Of a stretch of 24,562 bases of DNA, positions 1-5,577 are shown in pieces. A program made the translations under genes and the position numbers. The notes below the pieces were generated by a model, which searched no databases, was not told the DNA's origin, and was given only the letters and a program-made list of their open reading frames with translations. How positions within the stretch are numbered: position 1 is the stretch's first letter; each line of letters starts with the position of its first letter. This DNA comes from a virus, in IMG/VR virus record IMGVR_UViG_3300033551_000041, positions 1-24,562 of that record. The stretch is one strand, 5' to 3'.

Positions 1-36
1 GATCAGGACAAGGAACATGGATTTTATGAAGATCAT
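1..36 (-). CDS. Partial: N-terminus of membrane or secreted protein
   Basis: An ATG at 36 is preceded by a good SD (AAGG, six bases before the start) and reads MIFIKSMFLVLI before leaving the window. The visible twelve residues are one lysine followed by hydrophobic residues, as at the start of a signal peptide or membrane anchor. It lies 85 bases downstream of the last complete replication-side gene, on the same strand, with a hairpin between them. Only the start is visible, so no function can be given and the gene itself is an inference from SD plus open frame. Confidence 0.4.
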   Translation of the reverse strand, partial: MIFIKSMFLVLI

Positions 37-70
37 GATAGGCCTTAAAAGATTTTACTAAATTTTTAAA

Positions 71-102
71 CGTCCGGAAATCTCGCCAAAGATTTTCGGA
101 TG
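71..102 (-). terminator. Stem-loop, possible weak terminator
   Basis: A 12-bp stem (71-82 with 91-102, two G:T wobbles) encloses an 8-base loop. It sits just past the stop of the gene at 122-322. On the minus strand it is followed by TTTAAAAATTT, a short and interrupted T tract, so termination may be partial. It could also protect or process the mRNA before the next start at 36. Confidence 0.4.
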
Positions 103-121
103 TTGCATTTTAGGCCAAGGT

Positions 122-322
122 CTAATCTTGGCTTATTTCCTTTATTCCATCCATAATCGTACAAACAAGGTCCTGAAGGCCGTCAATGCTGGCCGACAAA
201 TGGGATATACGGTCTTTAATGCAGGGACTGTTAAACACCACAGACTCCTTACAGTCGTCAATCACGTCTATTAAGTCCCTAGCTACGGCCAAATAAGCCA
301 TGAGTTTTCCGTCAATATGCAT
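122..322 (-). CDS. Small hypothetical protein (66 aa)
   Basis: I do not recognise a family. The protein is acidic and predicted largely helical, with three cysteines (in DDCKES, SPCIKD and LVCTIM) and no signal peptide or membrane segment. The ATG at 322 has an SD-like AAGG about six bases upstream, and the preceding gene ends at 324, so the two are almost contiguous and probably co-transcribed. It is the last complete gene of the minus-strand replication block, before the hairpin at 71-102. Small accessory proteins of unknown role are usual in this position in phage early operons. Confidence 0.6.
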   Translation of the reverse strand: MHIDGKLMAYLAVARDLIDVIDDCKESVVFNSPCIKDRISHLSASIDGLQDLVCTIMDGIKEISQD

Positions 323-323
323 G

Positions 324-566
324 CTAAACCTTGTAGAATATTTTAAATTTATCGACTAATTCCTTTTCAGTCTTACAAAAGGTCTTATCGCAAGTCTTGT
401 CTTGGCACGAAATGGTTATGTCAAATCCCGAATCTTCTTTGAACGTTATTATAGGCTCTTTTTGAATCCAGCAAGGACAAGATTCTTTATTCTCCTCCGC
501 TATCTCCTTCATCTTCCAACGCCAATACATAGAAACGCCATAACCAGATCCATCAAATGGCTGCAT
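324..566 (-). CDS. Small cysteine-rich hypothetical protein (80 aa)
   Basis: The start is set at ATG 566 because AGGAGG lies seven bases upstream; a TTG one codon earlier is a poorer choice. The protein has five cysteines, CPC near residue 31 and a cluster of three near residues 54-65 (SCQDKTCDKTFC), which could bind a metal, perhaps zinc. The aromatic N-terminus (SMYWRWKMKEIAEENKES) looks helical. The start overlaps the end of the RusA gene by 14 bases, so translation is probably coupled to the resolvase. I recognise no family; a DNA- or protein-binding accessory role is a guess from the cysteine pattern only. Confidence 0.6.
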   Translation of the reverse strand: MQPFDGSGYGVSMYWRWKMKEIAEENKESCPCWIQKEPIITFKEDSGFDITISCQDKTCDKTFCKTEKELVDKFKIFYKV

Positions 567-1047
567 CAATATCCTCCTTAATAAAGTCTATTTGTTCTTG
601 TAAGGTCTCAAGGATTTCTTTAAAGTTCGGTTGGCCTAAAGGGAGCTCCTTAACGTACAGTAAAGTCCTTCCTTCCTTGTCGGCCGTGTAATGTTTACTC
701 CGGAGCATCCACACTATTCTCCTGTCGTCGTCCCAAATAAGACCTGTTAATGCATCGTTAAGGAATTTCTCAAGATTATCGGCATCTGGAAGTTCGGCAT
801 GCGGTAAAAAGTTTCTAAGTTCCCTTTTTGGCCTAGAAAGTGTCTTAGGAGCTGGTAATAGATGATGCGCGACTACCAGTAAAGGGCCTGTAAGCAAAGG
901 GACTGGAGCGTCTCCTAGGCCTTTCTTGACCCATTCACGAACTTCCTTCATTCCTTTTGCGGATGGGTTGTAAAAACTCGACCTTCCCATCCGTACTGAC
1001 CCTTTCGGCCTCGGAGTGAACGGGATTGTTACTTTGTAGCTTGACAT
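553..1047 (-). CDS. rusA: RusA-family Holliday junction resolvase
   Basis: RusA enzymes are small dimeric endonucleases that cut Holliday junctions and resolve branched phage DNA before packaging. The family core is visible: an N-terminal strand with PRPKGSVR at residues 12-19, then PDADNLEKFLNDALTGL from residue 87 carrying acidic D88 and D90 and lysine K94, then WDDDRRI at 105-111 supplying further acidic residues. These match the metal-binding and catalytic positions of the family. Length (164 aa) is somewhat above the usual 120-140 because of a C-terminal helix that is probably not catalytic. ATG 1047 has an SD (GGGAAG) and begins inside the preceding RusA-like gene, overlapping it by 113 bases. 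All key residues are present, so it should be active. Confidence 0.9.
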   Translation of the reverse strand: MSSYKVTIPFTPRPKGSVRMGRSSFYNPSAKGMKEVREWVKKGLGDAPVPLLTGPLLVVAHHLLPAPKTLSRPKRELRNFLPHAELPDADNLEKFLNDALTGLIWDDDRRIVWMLRSKHYTADKEGRTLLYVKELPLGQPNFKEILETLQEQIDFIKEDIDAAI

Positions 1048-1492
1048 ATTCTTCCCATCGCATGAATTTAAATACTGTTCTTGGATTGTCGCTATAGAAC
1101 TTTACAGCGTCTATTTTGACCACCTGACGATAGGAATTAATAAGGACGTGATGGAGCATTTCTAAAAAAGACAAAAGGTAGTCGCAAAGCTCATATGACT
1201 TAGTCGCCGGAGTCTTTCCCTTAAGAGCGTTAGCAGACGACACCGAAGATTCCGGAGGACTTACATAGAACTTTACGACCACAACAACAGGTGTATTAGT
1301 ATTGTAGAAAGACCTGAAATGGCACTTTAACAACGACTTCCACTTTGCGTTTCGGTAGAACTGGACTGACCTTGTGTTGGAGGCTATTGAGTACTTTATT
1401 GAGTAGATCATAGGCTCACCAGGAAGGACCATTTCACCGTTAACGATGGTCTTAAGGAGTTTGCTTTGGTTTATTATCCTTTTAAGACTCAC
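935..1492 (-). CDS. Degenerate RusA-like protein, catalytic residues lost
   Basis: A GTG start at 1492 has GAGG four bases upstream. No family is obvious at first sight, but residues 28-143 follow the RusA layout: a basic N-terminal part, a run of hydrophobic strands (VVVVVKFYVSPP at 69-80), then a helix and closing strands. Aligned by hand with the neighbouring intact RusA, PDADN becomes YELCD (100-104), the lysine becomes leucine (107), and the acidic DDD becomes NSY (119-121), while RQVV and KFY still correspond to RRIV and KHY. That suggests a RusA fold without nuclease residues. The last 37 residues are read in another frame over the start of rusA. It may bind junctions or pair with RusA, but this is inference from a single hand alignment. 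Confidence 0.6.
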   Translation of the reverse strand: MSLKRIINQSKLLKTIVNGEMVLPGEPMIYSIKYSIASNTRSVQFYRNAKWKSLLKCHFRSFYNTNTPVVVVVKFYVSPPESSVSSANALKGKTPATKSYELCDYLLSFLEMLHHVLINSYRQVVKIDAVKFYSDNPRTVFKFMRWEEYVKLQSNNPVHSEAERVSTDGKVEFLQPIRKRNEGSS

Positions 1493-1514
1493 GAAACCTC
1501 ACAAACTTCATAAG

Positions 1515-1546
1515 AAAAAAGACGGATAAAATATTAAAGATTATCC
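1515..1546 (-). terminator. AT-rich hairpin with T tract, possible terminator
   Basis: On the minus strand GGATAA pairs with TTATCC (1541-1546 with 1524-1529) around an 11-base loop, followed by GTC and six T. It lies between the stop of the 75-aa gene at 1565 and the GTG start at 1492. The stem has only six pairs and is AT-rich, so partial termination or a chance match are both possible. Confidence 0.35.
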
Positions 1547-1564
1547 ATGTACTAACTAGGGACT

Positions 1565-1792
1565 TCATTTAATCTCCACGGCACAGGTAATGATCTCATC
1601 GGCTATTAAGGTTATTTCTTCAGAATAGGTGTCCTTGAACTTCTTATAGACCTCATCCGCAGCAACGTCAAAGGCCAGTTCGCATACGGTCATCCAGGAA
1701 TCAATAACCTTATCACCAACCAAAGGGTGCTTCAGCCTGTACTTGATTTTGGGCTGTGTTAAATGGACTGCTGAAATTGTTTGGCTGCTCAT
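1565..1792 (-). CDS. Small hypothetical protein (75 aa)
   Basis: I recognise no family. The protein is acidic with alternating helix and strand propensity and ends in a hydrophobic helix-like stretch (LIADEIITCAVEIK). ATG 1792 has AGGGA five bases upstream. The first 80 bases overlap the 3' end of the preceding SpoVG/SSB-like gene in a different frame, an unusually long overlap that ties the expression of the two together. Its place between the DNA-binding protein and the RusA pair suggests an accessory DNA-metabolism role, but nothing in the sequence shows a function. Confidence 0.6.
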   Translation of the reverse strand: MSSQTISAVHLTQPKIKYRLKHPLVGDKVIDSWMTVCELAFDVAADEVYKKFKDTYSEEITLIADEIITCAVEIK

Positions 1793-2081
1793 TGGATTCC
1801 CTGGATTTGTTTTGTAAAGCTTGTAAGACTGTTATTTGAAGGTTATCGGCATAGGCTCTATTCATATATTTCGTGTAGGCAAAGTACTTGGGCTTAACTC
1901 CTTCGCCTTGTGGGACCATTTTCTGTGCAAAAGTCCACCACTGACGATCTCCAGAGACAAAATACTGACAATCTGTGTACTGGCGGTCAGCTCCTTCTTT
2001 GTCGTAAATACATAGGGTAAAAAAGGCCTTTAGAGGACCAGGTTTTTTCATTTCTCGATATTGTCCAATTTCTATTTTCAT
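1713..2081 (-). CDS. SpoVG/SSB-like nucleic-acid-binding protein (putative)
   Basis: Residues 1-90 resemble a small beta-rich family often found in phage replication regions: MKIEIGQYREMKKPGPLKAF, then a TDCQYFVSGDRQWWTFAQK block (36-54) and a helix rich in YADNLQITVLQAL. The pattern 'PGxLKAF ... DCxxF..G...W.x..K' is like the SpoVG-type fold and the short phage proteins related to it, which bind nucleic acid. The tail (98-122) is Asn/Gln-rich and ends in EAPFGW, reminiscent of the aromatic tip with which SSB proteins recruit partners, though it lacks the strongly acidic stretch. ATG 2081 has AAGGA upstream. An ssDNA-binding role beside the helicase fits, but the family assignment is tentative. 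Confidence 0.55.
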   Translation of the reverse strand: MKIEIGQYREMKKPGPLKAFFTLCIYDKEGADRQYTDCQYFVSGDRQWWTFAQKMVPQGEGVKPKYFAYTKYMNRAYADNLQITVLQALQNKSRESNEQPNNFSSPFNTAQNQVQAEAPFGW

Positions 2082-2093
2082 ATATTCCTTTAG

Positions 2094-2357
2094 TTATCGG
2101 GTTGATCCTTTTATTCTTACTACGATTTCACGGTCACTCATTATCCTGCGTATGATTTTGATTTTTTCCCAAGGCTTTAACCTGATCATAATCTTTGTTA
2201 TTTCAGGCCTTATAAACTCATTAATTTCCTCGGTAGTCAGACATTCCTTACAGACCATTGGAAGTTCGCTATCAACAAGAAATTCAATTCGTTCTTTCTC
2301 AGCCTCACAACGCTCACAGGTCAAAATCTCCGGATATATATGTTTCCTAAATACCAT
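2094..2357 (-). CDS. Small zinc-ribbon protein
   Basis: The start at ATG 2357 is preferred over an in-frame ATG at 2378 because TTTGGAG lies seven bases before it. The 87-residue protein has CERC near residue 14 and CKEC near residue 36, a four-cysteine treble-clef or zinc-ribbon arrangement. After it comes a basic, isoleucine-rich C-terminal half (LKPWEKIKIIRRIMSDREI). Such small ribbon proteins usually bind nucleic acid or bridge proteins. Its start overlaps the end of the helicase gene by 11 bases, so it is co-translated with the helicase. Its exact role is unknown. Confidence 0.65.
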   Translation of the reverse strand: MVFRKHIYPEILTCERCEAEKERIEFLVDSELPMVCKECLTTEEINEFIRPEITKIMIRLKPWEKIKIIRRIMSDREIVVRIKGSTR

Positions 2358-3240
2358 TATTAAACTCCAAATATCCATCCCAGCCAGGTTGATAAAATAA
2401 ATAGGTCGTTCCTTCTATCCCGAACATCCTGTTTTTGGCCACACGGATCTTAACCTTGTTTGGGTCTGCTTGTGGATCTGTTCGGGCACAGCGATGCAGG
2501 ACTATAACGTTGTCGGCATATTGTTTAATGGACGATGAGCCTTTTAAGGAGTGAATTCCGACCTCTTCGTTCGAGGTTCCGGATTGTCTTGGATGGCAAA
2601 TCAATAGGAAATGCATAGACAAGGAGAAAGCTAATTCATGCAGACGTTTTACGGTCTCATCAATAGCCTCATGTAGTTTTTCTTTCTTGGAATTAACCAG
2701 GTAATCAAGATGGTCAAGCATCACAACTTCAATACCAAGTTCCTTAGCCTTAACAAGTTGTTTGCCTAGGGTCTCGATGTCAGTACCGATCGTGTTTGGG
2801 TTTATAAAGACCTTATAACGCGATCCCCACTCGTCGAACTGTTCGTTTTCATGGTCCGAGAAGTTTTGCATCTTCATAGGCCGACGAAGGACAATTGAGG
2901 CCAGTTTCCTCATGGTCGTTTCAGGCCGCATTTCCCAGGAGTTAACCCACACCGGAACACCTTGCATGGCGCAGTTGACCATTAGTTGGGTGCAGAAGGT
3001 CGTTTTTCCAGCTCCAGTATCGGCCGTGATGACCGTAACTTCACCAGGTCTTAAGCCTTGTAGGTACTTATCTAGGCATTTCCATCCGGTTGAATAGCCT
3101 TTTGCAATTTCATCCCGAAAATGTCTTGGAAGATCTGCAATAGGCGTTAAACAATCCGGGCCTGGTCCAAAATGAATCCATGGCATGAAGTCATTTAAGG
3201 CATCCGATTTAGTGCCAGAAGGTGTTCGTTGTTCTTCCAC
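2347..3240 (-). CDS. DnaB/Twinkle-type replicative helicase
   Basis: This is a RecA-fold hexameric helicase that would unwind phage DNA at the fork using ATP. Visible motifs: Walker A ADTGAGKTT (73-81), the EMRPE segment with the likely catalytic glutamate E103, Walker B VVMLDHLDYL (162-171, D166), ICHPR (214-218) and the LKGSSSIKQYADN motif (232-244) followed by LHR, which holds arginine-finger-type residues. At 297 aa it has only the C-terminal ATPase domain of DnaB; there is no N-terminal collar and no primase. The GTG at 3240 is chosen because GAGG lies four to five bases upstream; an ATG at 3186 lacks an SD. The first 46 bases overlap the upstream organiser-like gene. Confidence 0.88.
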   Translation of the reverse strand: MEEQRTPSGTKSDALNDFMPWIHFGPGPDCLTPIADLPRHFRDEIAKGYSTGWKCLDKYLQGLRPGEVTVITADTGAGKTTFCTQLMVNCAMQGVPVWVNSWEMRPETTMRKLASIVLRRPMKMQNFSDHENEQFDEWGSRYKVFINPNTIGTDIETLGKQLVKAKELGIEVVMLDHLDYLVNSKKEKLHEAIDETVKRLHELAFSLSMHFLLICHPRQSGTSNEEVGIHSLKGSSSIKQYADNVIVLHRCARTDPQADPNKVKIRVAKNRMFGIEGTTYLFYQPGWDGYLEFNNGI

Positions 3241-3560
3241 AGTTCCTCAAGATAATCAAGGAAGACTGGATTGAGAAAAGTTTCATTCTGAGCTGGAGTA
3301 AAATCATCTGGCATGTTAGAATGGGACAGTTGATTAACAGACGGTTTCGCATTATCAAGCCAATGGAGAATAAAAGCTATGTTGCCTACACGTTTTTTTC
3401 CCTTGGGCGATGAAAGCCAGAAGACCATCTTGTTAAGTTCTTTGTCCACATCTACACCTTTGTATGTTTCCTTAAGTCGTTTAATATCAACGTCTTTAAG
3501 GTTGCAAAAGGTGTTGTCCTCATGATTGAAATAGACAGATGTGCGCTTATCCTTAGCCAA
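3195..3560 (-). CDS. Replisome organiser / helicase-loader-like protein
   Basis: Residues 37-71 contain a pattern common at the C-terminus of phage replication initiators: DVDKELNKMVFWLSS, then GKKR and NIAFILHWLDNA. In those proteins this helical segment follows a DNA-binding domain and helps bring in the helicase. Here the protein is only 121 aa with no obvious winged-helix domain before the segment, so it may be a reduced form. The start is a TTG at 3560 with AAGG seven bases upstream; the frame is open upstream to a stop at 3620 but offers no ATG. Direct overlap with the helicase gene supports a partnership with it. An origin-binding role is plausible but unproven. Confidence 0.6.
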   Translation of the reverse strand: MAKDKRTSVYFNHEDNTFCNLKDVDIKRLKETYKGVDVDKELNKMVFWLSSPKGKKRVGNIAFILHWLDNAKPSVNQLSHSNMPDDFTPAQNETFLNPVFLDYLEELWKNNEHLLALNRMP

Positions 3561-3581
3561 GTCATAACCTTTTTTGTTGCT

Positions 3582-3697
3582 TGGGATAATACACTTCTGG
3601 TAGTGTGATATTGTAAGTTACCAACTAGGGATTGCAGTCCCGACCATTGCGTAGTATCCAGGGAAGGCTTTTAGCGGAGCTTTCCCTTTTTCTTTTT
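3582..3697 (+). ncRNA. Possible structured plus-strand RNA
   Basis: No gene occupies 3561-3721, yet a strong plus-strand terminator ends at 3697. Upstream of it on the same strand are hairpins TGGTA/TACCA (about 3598-3624), GGGAT/GTCCC with a four-base loop (about 3628-3641), and a possible long closing stem between 3582-3592 and 3652-3661 with one bulge and one mismatch. An element at 3583-3590 (TGG then GATAAT) looks like an extended -10 promoter, in which case the RNA would begin near 3597 and be about 100 nt. It is antisense to the leader of the replication genes. Its existence is inferred from the terminator; its function is unknown. Confidence 0.35.
3660..3697 (+). terminator. Strong intrinsic terminator, plus strand
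   Basis: AGGGAAGGCT (3660-3669) pairs with AGCTTTCCCT (3678-3687), ten pairs with one G:U, around an 8-base loop, followed by TTTTTCTTTTT. The T tract lies on the plus strand only; the minus strand has no T tract after the hairpin, so it does not end the regulator gene at 3722-3964. No plus-strand gene lies upstream of it. Confidence 0.75.
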
Positions 3698-3721
3698 GCT
3701 AACGTAGCGTAATTTTACTTA

Positions 3722-3964
3722 TCATTCAAGTCTTTTGTTTAATCGGGCATTGATGTGTGCTCTGCTCCTACGAAAACTCTCTCTCATCCGTTCATTATCA
3801 TTATAAACAAAGTCGCAAGCTCCACGAACTAAATCTAACATATGAACTTGCGTGCCCGTAGTAAATGTTTCTAACGCAGCAATTTCCCGCATTTTATTGT
3901 ACATGTCGTCTTCGAAACGTACAGAGACCACATGACTATTCTCAAATTTCTTTTTTCTAGACAT
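3722..3964 (-). CDS. Ribbon-helix-helix (Arc/CopG-like) regulator
   Basis: The 80-residue protein has a basic N-terminus (MSRKKKFENS) followed by VVSVRFEDDMYNKMREIAAL, the strand-plus-first-helix pattern of ribbon-helix-helix repressors, in which the strand inserts into the DNA major groove. A second helix (TQVHMLDLVRGACDFVYND) and a basic tail (RRSRAHINARLNKRLE) follow. ATG 3964 has GAGG six bases upstream. It sits alone beside the divergent control region 3965-4102 and probably controls its own promoter and that of the plus-strand recombination operon. Small phage RHH proteins are normally dimeric DNA-binding repressors. The operator has not been identified with confidence. Confidence 0.7.
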   Translation of the reverse strand: MSRKKKFENSHVVSVRFEDDMYNKMREIAALETFTTGTQVHMLDLVRGACDFVYNDNERMRESFRRSRAHINARLNKRLE

Positions 3965-4102
3965 ATTACACCTCAGGATTATTACGATAAATTTTTGGAC
4001 TTATAGAATCAAGAAGGATATTGCTTATGTACACGGAATCTGTTAAGTTAAAAATTTAATTACATTGTTTTTTTGACACATATTAACAACAACGGAGTTA
4101 TA
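3965..4102. promoter_or_regulatory. Divergent control region
   Basis: This AT-rich gap separates the minus-strand regulator from the plus-strand exonuclease. A plausible plus-strand promoter is TTGGAC (3995-4000), 16 bases, GATATT (4017-4022). TTAAA-AA-TTTAA at 4048-4059 is a short inverted repeat that could be an operator. A TTGACA at 4073-4078 has no good -10 at the right distance. No clear minus-strand promoter was found. Confidence 0.4.
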
Positions 4103-4666
4103 TTGACAACACCGAGAGTAACAGAAATTCTTAAATACTTCACTAGTTATGACCAAGTACCAAAAGATATTCTCGAAAAAGCCGCATCCAGAGGCACAAC
4201 AGTCCATTCAATATGCGCTGGAATAGCCAAAGGAGCCTGGATTCCTGAAGGCATGATACAAGAGGACTTACAAGGATATATCAAGTCCTTTAATTTATGG
4301 GCCAAGGCTCAGGTCAGGGAGTTTGTTATAATTGAGGAGCGTTATAGCCATACAGACCTTAACTACAACGGCCAACTGGACTTTGTTGTGACTGGAACTG
4401 ATGGAGAAACCTATCTAGTGGACTTAAAGACATCAGCAAAACCTCAAAAGACTTATTCCCTTCAAATGGCAGCCTACAACGAACTCCTTTTAAACCATGG
4501 CGTCAAGGTTAAAGGTGCTATGCTGGTCTACCTAAACAAAACCGGAGAATTCCCGAACATCGACTATATTGAGGACTTTGAAGATCATTTTGTGACCTTT
4601 AAATGCGCCTTGGTTTGCTGGAAATACTTTAACAAAGGAAAAAAGAATGGCCGAAAAGCAGCTTAA
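4103..4666 (+). CDS. PD-(D/E)XK (RecB/Cas4-like) exonuclease
   Basis: This is a PD-(D/E)XK nuclease of the RecB/Cas4 type. Motifs, numbered from the chosen start: RGTTVH (30-35), an acidic segment IIEER (76-80), NGQLD with D93, DLKTS with D107 and K109 (the D-x-K catalytic pair), and QMAAY (121-125), the Q-x-x-x-Y motif of this branch. It would degrade one strand of a DNA end to feed the annealing protein next to it. The TTG at 4103 is chosen because GGAG lies five bases upstream; another in-frame TTG at 4073 lacks an SD. The gene overlaps the ERF gene by 20 bases, which supports a paired exonuclease/annealase system. All catalytic residues are present. Confidence 0.85.
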   Translation: MTTPRVTEILKYFTSYDQVPKDILEKAASRGTTVHSICAGIAKGAWIPEGMIQEDLQGYIKSFNLWAKAQVREFVIIEERYSHTDLNYNGQLDFVVTGTDGETYLVDLKTSAKPQKTYSLQMAAYNELLLNHGVKVKGAMLVYLNKTGEFPNIDYIEDFEDHFVTFKCALVCWKYFNKGKKNGRKAA

Positions 4667-5258
4667 CATACACCAGAGACTACTAGGAATTATGGCAGAC
4701 ATTGACTACATCCAGAAAGGACCAAAGACCGTAAATGGCCAATACAGATACGCAAGCCACGATCAGGTCACAGCGGCCTTACACCCCTTATTCGTCAAAC
4801 ACGGAGTCTTACCAATCCCTACAACAGAAGACATGAAACAGGAAGGAAATAGGACTTCAATACTCCTTGGTGTGGCTTTTACGAACGTCGACCAACCTCA
4901 AGATCATGTTTATGTACGATTTCCAGGATTCGGCGTAGATCCGGGCGATAAAGGCCCAGGAAAGGCTATCTCCTACGCCTTCAAAATGGCCTGCCTGAAG
5001 ACCTTTTGCCTTGAGACAGGGGAAGACCCAGATCAGGACGCAAAAGCCGTTTATAAGGCCTCAAAATGCCCTGAATTTGATTTGGCTTTACCAGACCATA
5101 TTTCCTGTAATGATCCCAAGTTAAAGGCGTTCTTAAAGTCCAGTGCGGAGATTATGGGGAAAGATATCGAAGACGTGAAAAGGGAGGCTTTAGGGAAAAT
5201 GCCGAAGTTTCTTGAGGCCTTACAGAACTGGAAACCTAAAAAAGGAGAGAAGGAATGA
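4647..5258 (+). CDS. erf: ERF-family single-strand annealing protein
   Basis: ERF proteins form rings on single-stranded DNA and anneal complementary strands, allowing phage DNA to recombine or circularise without host RecA. Conserved features: NGQYRYASHDQV (30-41), LHPLFVKHGV (45-54), GFGVDPGDKGPGKAISYAFK (94-113) and TFCLETGEDPD (119-129). The rest of the C-terminus (residues 140-203) is variable and charged, as expected. Length (203 aa) is typical. ATG 4647 has AAGGA upstream and starts inside the exonuclease gene. The stop shares ATGA with the start of the lipoprotein gene, so all three are probably one transcript. Confidence 0.9.
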   Translation: MAEKQLNIHQRLLGIMADIDYIQKGPKTVNGQYRYASHDQVTAALHPLFVKHGVLPIPTTEDMKQEGNRTSILLGVAFTNVDQPQDHVYVRFPGFGVDPGDKGPGKAISYAFKMACLKTFCLETGEDPDQDAKAVYKASKCPEFDLALPDHISCNDPKLKAFLKSSAEIMGKDIEDVKREALGKMPKFLEALQNWKPKKGEKE

Positions 5259-5458
5259 GACTTGTTAAATTTATAGAGGCAACAGTTGCTTTAGTTCTTT
5301 TATTCTCAACATTATCATTATTGTTTTTTTTAGCCGGATGCACTATATCTTTTCAGAATATATCGACTCATGGAACTGCAACCGACCTAGTAGATGAAAC
5401 CCAAACAGCAAGCCCGAACGTAAGTCCTTCAATGCCAGGAATGATCCCGGTGTTCTAG
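5255..5458 (+). CDS. Small lipoprotein
   Basis: The 67-residue precursor has a positively charged start, a long hydrophobic core (residues 10-25) and a textbook lipobox LAGC (26-29), so signal peptidase II should cut before Cys29 and leave a 38-39-residue lipid-anchored peptide. The mature part (TISFQNISTHGTATDLVDET then a Pro/Ser stretch ending in PGMIPVF) is polar and proline-containing. That is the general shape of small outer-membrane spanin subunits, but also of host-type lipoproteins; the THGTATD...DE...SP pattern reminds me of small lipoproteins of intracellular Gram-negatives, without certainty. It is joined to erf by an ATGA overlap. Confidence 0.75.
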   Translation: MRLVKFIEATVALVLLFSTLSLLFFLAGCTISFQNISTHGTATDLVDETQTASPNVSPSMPGMIPVF

Positions 5459-5471
5459 ATAAGGCTTTACA

Positions 5472-5503
5472 AAAACCTTGAGAGTATGCTAAGGTAAGGT
5501 TTT
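5472..5503. other. Hairpin in the 5459-5516 gap
   Basis: AAAACCTT (5472-5479) pairs with AAGGTTTT (5496-5503) around a 16-base loop. The loop ends in a second AAGGT, so CCTT can pair with either of two AAGG copies. No T tract follows; GGGG of the next SD is seven bases away. A regulatory or processing hairpin upstream of the micro-ORF is more likely than a terminator. Confidence 0.35.
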
Positions 5504-5516
5504 AAAGGGGTTTTAT

Positions 5517-5576
5517 ATGGCGCTTAAAGTTATTTGTATTATTTTATTAGCATTTTTCTGTTACCAGCCGGAGTAA
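5517..5576 (+). CDS. Hydrophobic micro-ORF (19 aa)
   Basis: ATG 5517 has GGGG six bases upstream and reads MALKVICIILLAFFCYQPE before TAA. The peptide is one positive residue followed by a hydrophobic stretch with two cysteines, long enough to lie in a membrane. Its last codons (CCGGAG) carry the SD of the next gene, which starts one base after this stop, so translation is coupled. It may be a real small membrane peptide or a leader that controls the next gene. Such short ORFs arise by chance, but the SD, spacing and coupling argue for translation. Confidence 0.45.
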   Translation: MALKVICIILLAFFCYQPE

Positions 5577-5577
5577 A

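Noticed and set aside
3195-3240. Programmed frameshift joining organiser-like protein and helicase
   Set aside because: The overlap has no slippery heptamer that I can see, and the helicase has its own GTG with a good SD.
3582-3660. tRNA-like cloverleaf (ACAC/GTGT D-arm with TTCTGGTA loop, partial acceptor stem)
   Set aside because: No anticodon stem can be formed, the T-loop is TTGCAG rather than TTCGA-type, and the acceptor stem needs a bulge. At most a decayed or tRNA-like RNA.
4073-4102. Earlier TTG start for the exonuclease at 4073
   Set aside because: It has no SD, and the TTG at 4103 has GGAG at ideal spacing; family similarity begins after the later start.
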